The notes under the pieces were generated by a model. That model searched no databases. It had not been told where the DNA came from and worked only from the letters and a program-made list of their open reading frames with translations. 64,000 nt of DNA. It comes from Stutzerimonas balearica DSM 6083 (GTDB lineage Bacteria > Pseudomonadota > Gammaproteobacteria > Pseudomonadales > Pseudomonadaceae). Shown here one piece after another: positions 17,827-27,320 of this stretch. Location of the stretch: positions 4,191,501 to 4,255,500 of the forward strand of contig NZ_CP007511.1 of the NCBI RefSeq assembly GCF_000818015.1. Reading direction: 5' to 3'. Position 1 is the stretch's first letter. Each line of letters starts with the position of its first letter. The position numbers and the translations under genes were made by a program.

Positions 17827-19100
17827 AAACTTTCGAACTCAATGAATCCAAGGTTCGCAGCTACTGCCGTTCCTTCCCGGTCATCTTCAAGCAGGCCCGG
17901 GGCGCCGAACTGATCACCCAGGACGGCAAGCACTACATCGATTTCCTCGCCGGTGCCGGCACGCTGAACTACGGGCACAACCACCCGCTGCTCAAGCAGG
18001 CGCTGCTCGACTACATCGAGCAGGACGGCGTGACCCACGGCCTGGACATGTACACCGCCGCCAAGGAGCGCTTCCTCGAAACCTTCAACCGCGTGATCCT
18101 CGAGCCGCGCGGCATGGGCAGCTACCGCATGCAGTTCACCGGGCCGACCGGCACCAATGCGGTGGAAGCGGCGCTGAAACTGGCGCGCAAGGTCACCGGC
18201 CGCAACAACATCATCAGCTTCACCAACGGCTTCCACGGCTGCAGCATCGGCGCACTGGCGGCCACCGGCAACGGCCATCACCGCGGCGGTGCCGGCACCG
18301 GCCTGACCGACGTCAGCCGCATGCCCTACGCCAACTATTTCGGCGACAAGACCAACACCATCGGCATGATGGACAAACTCCTGTCCGACCCGTCCAGCGG
18401 CATCGACAAGCCGGCGGCGGTGATCGTCGAGACGGTGCAGGGCGAAGGCGGGCTGAACGTCGCCTCGACCGAATGGATGCGCAAGCTGGAAAAGCTCTGC
18501 CGCAAGCACGACATGCTGCTGATCGTCGATGACATCCAGGCCGGCTGCGGCCGCACCGGCACCTTCTTCAGCTTCGAGGAAATGGGCATCAAGCCGGACA
18601 TCGTGACCCTGTCCAAGTCGCTCTCCGGTTACGGCCTGCCGTTCGCCATGGTGCTGCTGCGCGAGGAGCTCGACCAGTGGAAGCCGGGCGAGCACAACGG
18701 CACCTTCCGCGGCAACAACCACGCCTTCGTCACCGCTGCCGCTGCGGTCGAGCATTTCTGGCAGAACGATGAGTTCGCCAGCAGTGTGCGCGCCAAGGGC
18801 AAGCGCATCGCCGACGGCATGCAGCGCATCATCCGCCGACATGGCCCGGATTCGCTGTTCCTCAAGGGCCGCGGAATGATGCTCGGCATCAGCTGCCCGG
18901 ATGGCGACATCGCCGCCGCGGTGTGCCGCCAGGCGTTCGCCGACGGCCTGGTGGTCGAGACCAGCGGCGCCCACAGCGAAGTGGTCAAGTGCCTCTGCCC
19001 GCTGGTGATCAGTGAGGAGCAGATCGACAAGGCGCTGAACATTCTGGACAAGGCCTTCGCCGCCGTGATGGGCGAGCAGGCCGCCAACCAAGCTTCCTGA
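17823..19100 (+). CDS. ectB: L-2,4-diaminobutyrate aminotransferase
   Basis: Transaminates aspartate-semialdehyde to 2,4-diaminobutyrate using glutamate, the committed step of ectoine synthesis. The 425-residue class-III aminotransferase shows [35 protein letters not shown], and the PLP lysine in [18 protein letters not shown] 17823 overlaps the ectA stop by 4 bp and has AAGGAG upstream. The length is normal for EctB. ectC follows after 10 bp. Confidence 0.96.
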   Translation: MKTFELNESKVRSYCRSFPVIFKQARGAELITQDGKHYIDFLAGAGTLNYGHNHPLLKQALLDYIEQDGVTHGLDMYTAAKERFLETFNRVILEPRGMGSYRMQFTGPTGTNAVEAALKLARKVTGRNNIISFTNGFHGCSIGALAATGNGHHRGGAGTGLTDVSRMPYANYFGDKTNTIGMMDKLLSDPSSGIDKPAAVIVETVQGEGGLNVASTEWMRKLEKLCRKHDMLLIVDDIQAGCGRTGTFFSFEEMGIKPDIVTLSKSLSGYGLPFAMVLLREELDQWKPGEHNGTFRGNNHAFVTAAAAVEHFWQNDEFASSVRAKGKRIADGMQRIIRRHGPDSLFLKGRGMMLGISCPDGDIAAAVCRQAFADGLVVETSGAHSEVVKCLCPLVISEEQIDKALNILDKAFAAVMGEQAANQAS

Positions 19101-19110
19101 GGACCCCGCG

Positions 19111-19515
19111 ATGATCGTAAGAACCCTGGCCGAATGCGAAGCCACCGACCGCAAGGTCCACAGCCAGACCGGCACCTGGAACAGCACGCGCATGCTGCTC
19201 AAGGACGACAACGTCGGCTTCTCGTTCCACATCACCACCATCTACGCCGGTAGCGAGACCCACATCCACTACCAGAACCACTTCGAGGCGGTGTACTGCA
19301 TCAGTGGCAACGGCGAGATCGAGACCACTGCCGACGGCAAGATCTACCGGATCGAGCCGGGCACGCTCTATGTGCTCGACAAGCACGACGAGCACCTGCT
19401 GCGCGGCGGCAGCGAGGACATGAAGCTGGCCTGCGTGTTCAACCCGCCGCTCAACGGCCGCGAAGTCCACGACGAAAGCGGTGTCTATCCGCTGGAGGCC
19501 GAAACCATCGCCTGA
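19111..19515 (+). CDS. ectC: Ectoine synthase
   Basis: Cyclises N-gamma-acetyl-diaminobutyrate to ectoine. The 134-residue cupin protein begins [16 protein letters not shown] and carries the metal-binding cupin strands [20 protein letters not shown] and [12 protein letters not shown], then [17 protein letters not shown], as in characterised EctC. A GAGGA ribosome site precedes ATG 19111. Length and sequence leave little doubt. Confidence 0.96.
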   Translation: MIVRTLAECEATDRKVHSQTGTWNSTRMLLKDDNVGFSFHITTIYAGSETHIHYQNHFEAVYCISGNGEIETTADGKIYRIEPGTLYVLDKHDEHLLRGGSEDMKLACVFNPPLNGREVHDESGVYPLEAETIA

Positions 19516-19570
19516 CCCAGGACCCGCGGGGCGCGCGCCGCCCCGCATTCCCAACCGAAAGGAGGACGAC

Positions 19571-20488
19571 ATGAGCACCGCACGAGACGACCAGTATCCA
19601 TCGCGCCACGAAGACCAGCCCCGCTGGCAGGAGCGCCTGGACCCGGTCGTGTACCGCAGCGACCTGGAGAACGCGCCGATCGCGGCCGAGATGATCCAGC
19701 GCTTCGAGCGTGACGGCTATCTGGTCATTCCCAACCTGTTCAGCGCCGAGGAAGTGGCGCTGTTTCGCGCCGAACTCGACCGCGTACGGCAGGACCCGGC
19801 CGTCGCCAGCTCCGGCAAGACCATCAAGGAACCCGACAGCGGCGCGATCCGCTCGGTGTTCGCCATCCACAAGGACAACGCGCTGTTCGCCCGCGTCGCG
19901 GCGGACGAACGCATTGCCGGCATCGCCCGCTTCATCCTCGGCGGCGACATTTATGTCCATCAGTCGCGGATGAACTTCAAGCCCGGCTTCAGCGGCAAGG
20001 AGTTCTACTGGCACTCGGATTTCGAGACCTGGCACGTCGAAGACGGCATGCCGCGCATGCGCTGCCTGTCCTGCTCGATCCTGTTGACCGACAACGCGCC
20101 GCACAACGGCCCGCTGATGCTGATGCCCGGTTCGCAACGCCATTACGTGCGCTGCGTCGGTGAAACGCCGGAGAACCACTACGAGAAGTCCCTGCGCAAG
20201 CAGGAGATCGGCGTGCCGGACGAAAACAGCCTGACCGAGCTGGCCAGCCGCTTCGGCATCGATTGCGCCACCGGCCCGGCCGGTAGCGTGGTGTTCTTCG
20301 ACTGCAACACCATGCACGGCTCGAACGGAAATATCACACCCAGCGCACGCAGCAATCTGTTCTACGTGTACAACCACGTGGATAATGCCGTGCAGGCGCC
20401 GTTCTGCCAGCAGGCACCCCGCCCGGCCTTCGTTGCCGAGCGCGAGGACTTCACCCCGCTGCGAATTCAGCCGCAACAGTATCTCTGA
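19571..20488 (+). CDS. ectD: Ectoine 5-hydroxylase
   Basis: Fe(II)/2-oxoglutarate dioxygenase converting ectoine to 5-hydroxyectoine. The 305-residue protein has the EctD signature FKPGFSGKEFYWHSDFETWH, which provides His and Asp of the iron triad, and the distal His in NTMHGSNGN. RSVFAIHKDN is also typical. The frame opens at 19481, but ATG 19571 with an AAAGGAGG ribosome site is clearly the start. Presence of ectD means the host makes both ectoine and hydroxyectoine. Confidence 0.96.
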   Translation: MSTARDDQYPSRHEDQPRWQERLDPVVYRSDLENAPIAAEMIQRFERDGYLVIPNLFSAEEVALFRAELDRVRQDPAVASSGKTIKEPDSGAIRSVFAIHKDNALFARVAADERIAGIARFILGGDIYVHQSRMNFKPGFSGKEFYWHSDFETWHVEDGMPRMRCLSCSILLTDNAPHNGPLMLMPGSQRHYVRCVGETPENHYEKSLRKQEIGVPDENSLTELASRFGIDCATGPAGSVVFFDCNTMHGSNGNITPSARSNLFYVYNHVDNAVQAPFCQQAPRPAFVAEREDFTPLRIQPQQYL

Positions 20489-20493
20489 TGCCT

Positions 20494-20521
20494 GCCGGGT
20501 CGTCTGATCGACGAACCCGGC
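20494..20521 (+). terminator. Hairpin after ectD
   Basis: GCCGGGT-CGTC (20494-20504) pairs with GACG-A-ACCCGGC (20510-20521) with one bulged A. It begins 5 bases after the ectD stop. No T-run follows, so partial termination or RNA processing between ectABCD and ask is as likely as full termination. The rest of the 174-bp gap shows no gene. Confidence 0.5.
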
Positions 20522-20662
20522 TCCCCTACCGGCCATATGCCCTTCGCCATTCGCTGACGAAGGGTCCGGCCCAGGGATGACTCTCACCAAGGTTGTCGAC
20601 CGCGCGAGCGCCACCCTGCGCCCGGCCCGTCCACGGCCTGCAGAATGGGACGCAACGAAACG

Positions 20663-22093
20663 ATGCATACCGTAGAAAAAATCGGCGGCACTTCGATGAG
20701 CCGCTTCGAGGAAGTCCTCGACAACATCTTCATCGGCCAGCGTGAGGGCGACGCGCTGTACCAGCGCGTGTTCGTCGTCTCGGCCTACAGCGGCATGACC
20801 AACCTGCTGCTCGAGCACAAGAAGACCGGCGAGCCAGGCGTCTACCAGCGCTTTGCCGACGCGCAGAACGAGGAAGCCTGGCGCGAGAGCCTCGAGCAGG
20901 TTCGCCAGCGCATGCTGGAAAAGAACGCCGAGCTGTTTGCCAGCGAATACGAGCTGCATGCCGCCAACCAGTTCATCAACAAGCGCATCGACGATGCCGC
21001 CGAGTGCATGTACAGCCTGCACAAGCTGTGCAGCTACGGGCACTTCCAGCTGTCCGAGCACCTGATGAAGGTGCGCGAGATGCTCGCCTCGCTGGGTGAG
21101 GCGCACAGCGCCTTCAACTCGGTGCTGGCGCTCAAGCAGCGCGGCGTGAACGCCCGCCTGGCCGATCTCACCGGCTGGCATCGCGATACGCCGCTGCCGT
21201 TCGAAGAGATGATCCGCGACAGCTTCGCCGGCATCGACTTCAACCGCGAACTGGTCGTCGCCACCGGCTACACGCACTGCAGCGAAGGCCTGATGAACAC
21301 CTTCGACCGCGGCTACAGCGAGATCACCTTCGCCCAGATCGCCGCCGCCACCGGCGCGCGCGAGGCGATCATCCACAAGGAATTCCACCTCTCCTCGGCC
21401 GACCCTAACCTGGTCGGGGCCGACAAGGTGGTGACCATCGGCCGTACCAACTACGACGTCGCCGACCAGCTGTCGAACCTCGGCATGGAAGCGATCCACC
21501 CGCGCGCGGCCAAGACCCTGCGCCGTGCCGGTGTCGAGCTGCGCATCAAGAACGCCTTCGAGCCGCACCACGCCGGCACCCTGATCAGCCAGGACTACAA
21601 GTCGGAAAAGCCCTGCGTGGAGATCATCGCCGGGCGCAAGGACGTCTTCGGCATCGAGGTGTTCGATCAGGACATGCTCGGCGACGTGGCCTACGACATC
21701 GAGATCACCAAGCTGCTCAAGCAGCTCAAGCTCTACGTGGTGAACAAGGACTCGGACGCCAACAGCATCACCTACTACGCCTCCGGTTCGCGCAAGCTGA
21801 TCAACCGCGCGGCCAAGCTGATCGAAGAGCAGTACCCGGCGGCCGAGGTCAGCGTGCACAACGTGGCGATCGTCTCGGCGATCGGCTCGGACCTCAAGGT
21901 CAAGGGCATCCTCGCCAAGACCGTCGCCGCGCTGGCCGAGGCCGGCATCAGCATCCAGGCGGTGCACCAGTCGATCCGCCAGGTGGAAATGCAGTGCGTG
22001 GTCAATGAGGAAGACTACGACGCCGCGGTTGCTGCGCTGCACCGCGCGCTGATCGAGCCGGAGAATCATGGCGACGTGATCGCTGCCGCCTGA
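20663..22093 (+). CDS. ask: Ectoine-cluster-specific aspartokinase (Ask_Ect)
   Basis: Phosphorylates aspartate, supplying aspartate-semialdehyde for ectoine. The 476-residue protein starts MHTVEKIGGTSMSRFEEVLD, the N-terminus typical of Ask_Ect, with the kinase motif KIGGTSM and C-terminal ACT domains (IVSAIGSDLKVKGILAKTVA). An upstream in-frame ATG at 20645 would add six residues; 20663 is preferred from family comparison although neither has a strong ribosome site. Such enzymes are reported to be less sensitive to lysine/threonine feedback than housekeeping LysC. A good terminator follows. Confidence 0.93.
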   Translation: MHTVEKIGGTSMSRFEEVLDNIFIGQREGDALYQRVFVVSAYSGMTNLLLEHKKTGEPGVYQRFADAQNEEAWRESLEQVRQRMLEKNAELFASEYELHAANQFINKRIDDAAECMYSLHKLCSYGHFQLSEHLMKVREMLASLGEAHSAFNSVLALKQRGVNARLADLTGWHRDTPLPFEEMIRDSFAGIDFNRELVVATGYTHCSEGLMNTFDRGYSEITFAQIAAATGAREAIIHKEFHLSSADPNLVGADKVVTIGRTNYDVADQLSNLGMEAIHPRAAKTLRRAGVELRIKNAFEPHHAGTLISQDYKSEKPCVEIIAGRKDVFGIEVFDQDMLGDVAYDIEITKLLKQLKLYVVNKDSDANSITYYASGSRKLINRAAKLIEEQYPAAEVSVHNVAIVSAIGSDLKVKGILAKTVAALAEAGISIQAVHQSIRQVEMQCVVNEEDYDAAVAALHRALIEPENHGDVIAAA

Positions 22094-22110
22094 TCTTCGC
22101 TGTCGCACAG

Positions 22111-22144
22111 ACGCCGGGCCCGGTAATGCCGCGCCCGGCGTTTT
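22111..22144 (+). terminator. Rho-independent terminator of the ect-ask cluster
   Basis: ACGCCGGGC (22111-22119) pairs with GCCCGGCGT (22133-22141), followed by TTT. It starts 17 bases after the ask stop. Confidence 0.8.
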
Positions 22145-22257
22145 GCCGTCTGCCGGCCGCGTCGGCGGCCTGATGTCGATCAATAAACCGCGCGGCGCGG
22201 CGGACCAGTATGGAATCGGGCGCCGGGACCGGCGCTCTTGCCATCACAGGAGTCCGC

Positions 22258-22476
22258 ATGTTTCCCGAATACCGTGAGCTGATCACCCGCCTGAAGAACC
22301 AGGACCCGCATTTCACCCGCCTGTTCGACGATCACAACGCGCTCGACCAGCGCATCAAGAACATGGAAGCGCACATCGTCCACGGCACCGAAACCGAGGT
22401 CGAGAACCTGAAGAAGGAAAAGCTGCGCATCAAGGACGAGCTGTACGCCATCCTCAAGCAGGCCGCCAGCGCCTGA
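22258..22476 (+). CDS. YdcH-family small coiled-coil protein (DUF465)
   Basis: The 72-residue protein begins MFPEYRELITRLKNQDPHF and contains FDDHNALDQRIKNMEAH and VENLKKEKLRIKDELYAIL, the standard DUF465/YdcH sequence. It is a small cytoplasmic helical hairpin, function unknown. ATG 22258 has an AGGAG ribosome site; the longer open frame from 22210 is not needed. It stands alone between two terminator-like hairpins. Confidence 0.9.
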   Translation: MFPEYRELITRLKNQDPHFTRLFDDHNALDQRIKNMEAHIVHGTETEVENLKKEKLRIKDELYAILKQAASA

Positions 22477-22483
22477 GTCGTCG

Positions 22484-22508
22484 CACCCCGCCGGTTTGCG
22501 GCGGGGTG
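22484..22508 (+). terminator. Hairpin after the ydcH-like gene
   Basis: CACCCCGCC (22484-22492) and GGCGGGGTG (22500-22508) form a perfect 9-bp stem with a 7-base loop, 8 bases after the stop codon. No T-run. Confidence 0.6.
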
Positions 22509-22597
22509 ACACGCCCCACCGCTCGCCCGGGCATGGCGCACTCGACGGCGTTCGGCGGTAGAATCGCCGCTTTTCCGCCTCGCCGAGTCACCGCACC

Positions 22598-23968
22598 ATG
22601 TCCACCACCTTTCGCCCCGAGCTGCTGTCGCCCGCCGGCACGCTGAAATCCATGCGCTACGCCTTCGCCTATGGCGCCGATGCCGTGTATGCCGGGCAGC
22701 CGCGCTACAGCCTGCGCGTGCGCAACAACGAGTTCGACCACGCCAACCTCAAGCGCGGCATCGACGAGGCCCACGCGCTGGGCAAGCAGTTCTACGTGGT
22801 GGTCAACATCGCGCCGCACAACGCCAAGCTGAAGACCTTCATCAAGGACCTCGAGCCGGTGGTGGCGATGGGCCCGGATGCGCTGATCATGTCCGACCCG
22901 GGGCTGATCATGCTGGTGCGTAAGCACTTCCCGCAGCAGACCATCCACCTCTCGGTACAGGCCAACGCGGTGAACTGGGCGACGGTGAAGTTCTGGGAAA
23001 GCCAGGGCGTCAGCCGCGTGATCCTGTCCCGTGAGCTATCGCTGGAGGAGATCGGCGAGATCCGCGAGCAGGTGCCGGGCATGGAGCTGGAGGTGTTCGT
23101 CCACGGCGCGCTGTGCATGGCCTATTCCGGCCGCTGCCTGCTGTCGGGCTACATCAACAAGCGCGACCCCAACCAGGGCACCTGCACCAACGCCTGCCGC
23201 TGGGAATACAAGACCCACGAAGCGAAGGAGGACGAACTGGGCAACTCGGTTCACCTCTACGAGCCCATCGCCGTGAAGCCGGTCGAGGCGCAGGGCAACC
23301 CGACCCTGGGTGCTGGCGCGCCGACCGACAAGGTGTTCCTGCTCGAGGATGTCTCGCGCCCCGGCGAGTTCATGGAGGCGACCGAGGACGAGCACGGCAC
23401 CTACATCATGAACTCCAAGGACCTGCGTGCCGTGCAGCATGTCGAGCGGCTGGTGCAGATGGGCGTGCATTCGCTGAAGATCGAGGGCCGCACCAAGAGC
23501 CACTACTACGTGGCGCGCACCGCCCAGGTGTACCGCAAGGCCATCGACGATGCGGTGGCCGGCCGGCCGTTCGACAGAAGCCTGATGGACACCCTCGAGT
23601 CGCTCGCCCACCGCGGCTACACCGAGGGTTTCCTGCGCCGCCACGTGCATGACGAATACCAGAACTACGAGCGCGGCTTCTCGCTGTCCGAGCGCCAGCA
23701 GTTCGTCGGCGAACTGACCGGCGAGCGGCGCAACGGGCTGGCCGAGGTCAAGGTGAAGAACCGCTTCGCGGTCGGCGACCGGCTGGAGCTGATGACTCCG
23801 CAGGGCAATCTCAATTTCCGCCTGGAAACCCTGGAAAACAGCCGCGGCGAGCACACCGAGGTCGCCCCCGGTGACGGCCACACCGTGTACCTGCCGGTAC
23901 CGGACGATGTCGAACTGGCCTACGGGCTGCTGATGCGCGAACTCGACGGCGGCAGCACGCGCGGCTGA
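22598..23968 (+). CDS. trhP: U32-family tRNA hydroxylation protein (TrhP/YegQ)
   Basis: Members hydroxylate uridine at tRNA position 34 using prephenate-derived chemistry; older annotations call them U32 peptidases. The 456-residue protein shows RPELLSPAGTLKSMRYAFAY, AVYAGQPRYSLR, and the U32 signature EVFVHGALCMAYSGRCLLS with the iron-sulfur-type cysteines in GTCTNACRW. ATG 22598 is the natural start. Its TGA is directly adjacent to the gspM stop on the other strand. Confidence 0.88.
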   Translation: MSTTFRPELLSPAGTLKSMRYAFAYGADAVYAGQPRYSLRVRNNEFDHANLKRGIDEAHALGKQFYVVVNIAPHNAKLKTFIKDLEPVVAMGPDALIMSDPGLIMLVRKHFPQQTIHLSVQANAVNWATVKFWESQGVSRVILSRELSLEEIGEIREQVPGMELEVFVHGALCMAYSGRCLLSGYINKRDPNQGTCTNACRWEYKTHEAKEDELGNSVHLYEPIAVKPVEAQGNPTLGAGAPTDKVFLLEDVSRPGEFMEATEDEHGTYIMNSKDLRAVQHVERLVQMGVHSLKIEGRTKSHYYVARTAQVYRKAIDDAVAGRPFDRSLMDTLESLAHRGYTEGFLRRHVHDEYQNYERGFSLSERQQFVGELTGERRNGLAEVKVKNRFAVGDRLELMTPQGNLNFRLETLENSRGEHTEVAPGDGHTVYLPVPDDVELAYGLLMRELDGGSTRG

Positions 23969-24478
23969 TCAGCCGGCAGCGAAGCGCACCCGGGCATTGA
24001 CCTGGCCGTCGCCGACGCGCTCCAGGCTAACCTCCGCCAGGCGCACGCCGAGCGCCTGCAGCTCGTCGAACCAGCGCAGCAAGAGCGCTGCCGAGGCCCC
24101 CGGCAGGCTGACCTGCAGGCTGCCGTCGGCGCCATTCTCGAAGCTCTCGATCAAGAGGTTGCTCTGCTGCGCGCTCTGCGTGATCAGCCCCTGCAGCTGG
24201 TCGGGGGCCAGGCTCGGGCTCTCCCCGCCGCCCAGCTGGCGCGCCAGGTCGGTGTTCTGCTCGAGGTAGGCATGCAGCTCGCGCTGCTCGAGGTAGGCCT
24301 CACGCGCCTGCTGCGCGGCGCGCTCGGCCGGCAGCCAGAGCCAGAGCCAGAACAGCACGCAGACGACAAACGCCGCCAGCAGCCCCAGCGCCAGGCGTTC
24401 GCGCGGCGCCAGCCGCTGCCAGCGCTGCCATAGCGGCGAATCGGCCAGGCGCACACCCAGCTGCTGGCGCAGATTCAT
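23969..24478 (-). CDS. gspM: Type II secretion protein M
   Basis: Inner-membrane assembly-platform component that pairs with GspL. The 169-residue protein has a short cytoplasmic N-terminus, one membrane segment (LALGLLAAFVVCVLFWLWLW, about residues 30-50) and a periplasmic ferredoxin-like domain with LPGASAALLLRWFDELQALG and VRLAEVSLERV, typical of GspM. Its start overlaps the gspL stop (ATGA). It is the last gene of the T2SS operon; no gspN follows. Confidence 0.9.
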   Translation of the reverse strand: MNLRQQLGVRLADSPLWQRWQRLAPRERLALGLLAAFVVCVLFWLWLWLPAERAAQQAREAYLEQRELHAYLEQNTDLARQLGGGESPSLAPDQLQGLITQSAQQSNLLIESFENGADGSLQVSLPGASAALLLRWFDELQALGVRLAEVSLERVGDGQVNARVRFAAG

Positions 24479-25623
24479 GCTTCACCTCCAATCACCAGCC
24501 GTGCACTGACACCGGCGCCATCGCGACTGGCCGAGCCGAGCTGCACGGTCTGCCCGGTCTGTGCCAGCTGCTGGCGCAGCTGTTCGAGCGCGGCGAAATC
24601 CCCCGCCTGCACCTGCAACGCCAGGTCGCCACGGTCGGCGTTGTAGTCGAGCCCGCTGACCGTGACCGGAGTACCCTGGGCGAGTGCGTCGGCGACGTAC
24701 CCGAGCAGGCGCATGAACCCCACCTGCCCGCCACCCTCACGGGCAATGTGATCGGTGAACTGCGCCCGCAGATTGACGATCCGGGTGTCCTCTGGGAACA
24801 GCTCGCGGTACAGCGCCAGGCTCGCCTCGGCATAGGCCTCGGCCTGACGCCCGAAATACCAGCCCTGCGCCAGGTTGAAGCCCAGCTGCACCAGGAGGAT
24901 CAGCCCGAGCGTAGCCAACAGCGGCTTCCAATAGGCCAGCCCGCTACCGCCCAGTTCGACGGCGAACTCACCCTGCGCCAGGTTGACGGCTGCCGCCCGC
25001 TGGGAGGCGAGCAGGCGGTAGGGTTCGTCGACACGCGCATAGTCGTCGACCATCGGCGGCGCCTGCTCGGCATCGCCGCTCGCGTGGCGAGGCGCCGGGC
25101 AGCCCTCGGCCAGCGCCGGCCACTGCTCGATGGCGAACGCCAGGCGCGGCTCGGGACTGCCGCCGAGCAGGCCGCGCCCGCCGAGCAGCAGCAATTGCGT
25201 GCCCTCACGCGGCAGCAGGTCCGCATCGACATGAATGGCGACCACCGCAAGGCCCATCTCACGCAGCGCGGCAAGCCAGCCGGCGAGCAGCCCGCGGCGA
25301 ATGGCGATCACCCGATGACGGCCATCGTCGAGCGGCTCGCCAAGGCTCAGGTGCAGCTCGTCAACGCTCTCGGCGAGCAGCTCCTCGGCGGCATAGGCCA
25401 GGGCCTGTGCCAGCCAGCGGGCCTTGCGGGTGGGCAGGGCGACGGCGAAGGCACTGCAGCATTCGGCCGGCAGAATCAGGCTGATCGCCCCGGGCTCCGC
25501 CGCGGCGACCTCGGCCAGCGGCACCTCGCGCGACGGCCCTTCGGCCGGCAGCCAGACGACCGGCAGGCCCGGCGTCAGCTGCGCGGGGCAATCGGCCGGC
25601 AGGAACAGGCAATCCATGGTCAT
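24475..25623 (-). CDS. gspL: Type II secretion protein L
   Basis: The 382-residue protein has a cytoplasmic actin-like domain that binds GspE, a membrane segment near residue 235 (LLATLGLILLVQLGFNLAQ) and a periplasmic domain ending VQLGSASRDGAGVSARLVIG. It links the secretion ATPase to the inner-membrane platform. Start 25623 overlaps the gspK stop by 4 bp; a second ATG two codons on is possible. Sequence is divergent, as usual for GspL, so position in the operon adds most of the confidence. Confidence 0.88.
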   Translation of the reverse strand: MTMDCLFLPADCPAQLTPGLPVVWLPAEGPSREVPLAEVAAAEPGAISLILPAECCSAFAVALPTRKARWLAQALAYAAEELLAESVDELHLSLGEPLDDGRHRVIAIRRGLLAGWLAALREMGLAVVAIHVDADLLPREGTQLLLLGGRGLLGGSPEPRLAFAIEQWPALAEGCPAPRHASGDAEQAPPMVDDYARVDEPYRLLASQRAAAVNLAQGEFAVELGGSGLAYWKPLLATLGLILLVQLGFNLAQGWYFGRQAEAYAEASLALYRELFPEDTRIVNLRAQFTDHIAREGGGQVGFMRLLGYVADALAQGTPVTVSGLDYNADRGDLALQVQAGDFAALEQLRQQLAQTGQTVQLGSASRDGAGVSARLVIGGEA

Positions 25624-26591
25624 GGTTCTCCTTCAACGGATGACGGGGGCAGGCGCGGCAGCTGGCCGAGGTTGCGCCAGAGCACACGGACGCTGCCGTC
25701 CTGCTCGCGCTGCAACAGGCTGACCAGCGCCAGGCGCCGATCGCCCAGGTGCACTTCCGAGGTCGCCTGGAAGAATTGACTGCCGACGGCGATCGCGGTG
25801 CCCTGCAAGGTGGTGCCGGCCATGGCCGGCTGGGCGAGAAAGGCGGCGGTATCGGTAAAGGGCGCGCCTTGCCGCTGCAGCACCAGCGCCTCGGCCGCGC
25901 CCAGGCTGAGGCTGTCGCTCAGGGTCGACAGGACCACTGCGCTGGCGGTGTTGACGTTCAGCGCGGCGTCCGCCGGCAGCGCGGCGACATAGGGCGCCAG
26001 ACGCTGGTAGTCCTCCTCGCGCATGCCCAGCAACAGGCGCAGCTCGGAAAGGTCGAACAGCCGGCGGTTGGCGGCACGGTACGGCGGTTCGGCGAGCAGG
26101 TAGGCGCCGTCCTCGGCCCCCTGGGCACCGCTCGGTTCCTGATCGATATCGAGCCAGTCCACCAGCCGCTCGGCATAGGGCTCGCCGATCTGCAGACGGG
26201 CCAGCAGACGGCGGAACTGGTCGACACCCGCAGCCTCGGCCTGGCCGTTCTTCACCAGGCTGTTGAGATTGAAGCGCCCGGCCATGTCCTCGATCCGCAG
26301 CCGAATCTCGCCGCCCTCGATGGCGTAGGCCGGCAACGGCTGTGCCCAGGCTTCGCCAAGATGATCGACGGCGGCCTGCTGCTGACCGCCGTCGCGCAGG
26401 TCGCGCCTGAGGATGGCCTGCGCCAGCGCCTCGCCACCCAGCGCGTAATGCCACGCCTGGCGCGCCTGCAGCTGGTTGCTGCCCGAGCGGATGGCCAGCT
26501 GCTGGCGGGCGACCATGCCGGCACTGACCACGGTGACCAGCGCCACCACCAGCAGCACGGTGATCAGCGCGACGCCGCGCTGCGCCTTCAT
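25620..26591 (-). CDS. gspK: Type II secretion minor pseudopilin K
   Basis: The 323-residue protein is a large pseudopilin that caps the pseudopilus tip with GspI and GspJ. The prepilin leader is MKAQRG, cut before VALITVLLVVALVTVV; residue +5 is Thr instead of Glu, which is normal for GspK. RFNLNSLVKNGQ and DAALNVNTASAVVLSTL are standard GspK motifs. The frame opens at 26816, but ATG 26591 overlaps the gspJ stop and gives the correct leader. Confidence 0.92.
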   Translation of the reverse strand: MKAQRGVALITVLLVVALVTVVSAGMVARQQLAIRSGSNQLQARQAWHYALGGEALAQAILRRDLRDGGQQQAAVDHLGEAWAQPLPAYAIEGGEIRLRIEDMAGRFNLNSLVKNGQAEAAGVDQFRRLLARLQIGEPYAERLVDWLDIDQEPSGAQGAEDGAYLLAEPPYRAANRRLFDLSELRLLLGMREEDYQRLAPYVAALPADAALNVNTASAVVLSTLSDSLSLGAAEALVLQRQGAPFTDTAAFLAQPAMAGTTLQGTAIAVGSQFFQATSEVHLGDRRLALVSLLQREQDGSVRVLWRNLGQLPRLPPSSVEGEP

Positions 26592-27319
26592 TGCGGCACC
26601 ACTCCGGGCGGCTCGGGTGCGCCCTCGTCCGGCGAGCCGGGGACGCCCTCGGCGCCCGGCAACGCCACCTGACTCTGCTGCGACGGCGGGTCGGGCAGCC
26701 GCACCAGCCGGCTGAGGCGCCCGTAACGGGGCACCTCGAGGATCAGTTCGACCGCCTGCGGCAGGCGCTCGGCAGCATTTTCGGTGCCGCCACGGCCGAA
26801 TTCGAACGGCGGCCACTCCTCATGCCAGCCGCCGTTCTCGTCGAGGTAGCGCAGTTCCAGCGCCGTCACATCGTCCAGCACGCGTTGCTCGCGCGGCGCG
26901 CTGTCCAGGTCGCGGTCGAGCACGACCCAGTAGAGCCGTTCGAGCCGGCCGCCAGCCAGCCGCCAGCGCACGCGCTGCAGGTTCGCCCGGCGCAGCCCGG
27001 TCGGGTTGCGCCAGCCACTGCGGGTCAGCTCCAGCAGCGGTGCGCCGTCCTCGCCGGCGGTCTGGCCGATGAAGGCGTTGGCTTCATCACCGAACGCATC
27101 GCGGATCGGCCGCGGCGACACCTGTTGCAGGTCGCGCTCGAACAGCCAGACCGCCCGGCTCAGCGCACGCAGCCGCTGCTCCTGCTCGGCGGTCGCCTGG
27201 TCGCTGCGCAGCACCGCCTCGAGCATGCGGTAGGTGCCGAGCCCGAGCAGCGCGAACAGGGCGATGGCGATCAGCAGTTCGAGCAGGGTGAAACCTGCGG
27301 TGCGCCGGCGAACGGGCAT
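26588..27319 (-). CDS. gspJ: Type II secretion minor pseudopilin J
   Basis: The 243-residue protein has a prepilin peptidase site after TAG in MPVRRRTAGFTLLELLIAIA, with Glu at +5. The remainder shows RAVWLFERDLQQVSPRPIRD and VRWRLAGGRLERLYW, as in GspJ/XcpW. The C-terminal tail of about 30 residues is rich in Pro, Gly and Glu and probably disordered. One base separates it from gspI upstream and it overlaps gspK downstream. Confidence 0.92.
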   Translation of the reverse strand: MPVRRRTAGFTLLELLIAIALFALLGLGTYRMLEAVLRSDQATAEQEQRLRALSRAVWLFERDLQQVSPRPIRDAFGDEANAFIGQTAGEDGAPLLELTRSGWRNPTGLRRANLQRVRWRLAGGRLERLYWVVLDRDLDSAPREQRVLDDVTALELRYLDENGGWHEEWPPFEFGRGGTENAAERLPQAVELILEVPRYGRLSRLVRLPDPPSQQSQVALPGAEGVPGSPDEGAPEPPGVVPQ

Positions 27320-27320
27320 C

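Noticed and set aside
20489..20662. Lysine riboswitch upstream of the aspartokinase gene
   Set aside because: The gap has a single bulged hairpin and none of the five-helix lysine aptamer; ectoine-type kinases are normally not controlled this way.
19451..22183. 910-codon open frame on the minus strand across ectD and ask
   Set aside because: It spans two well-identified genes and their spacer on the other strand; composition is typical of a shadow frame and no ribosome site or domain was seen.
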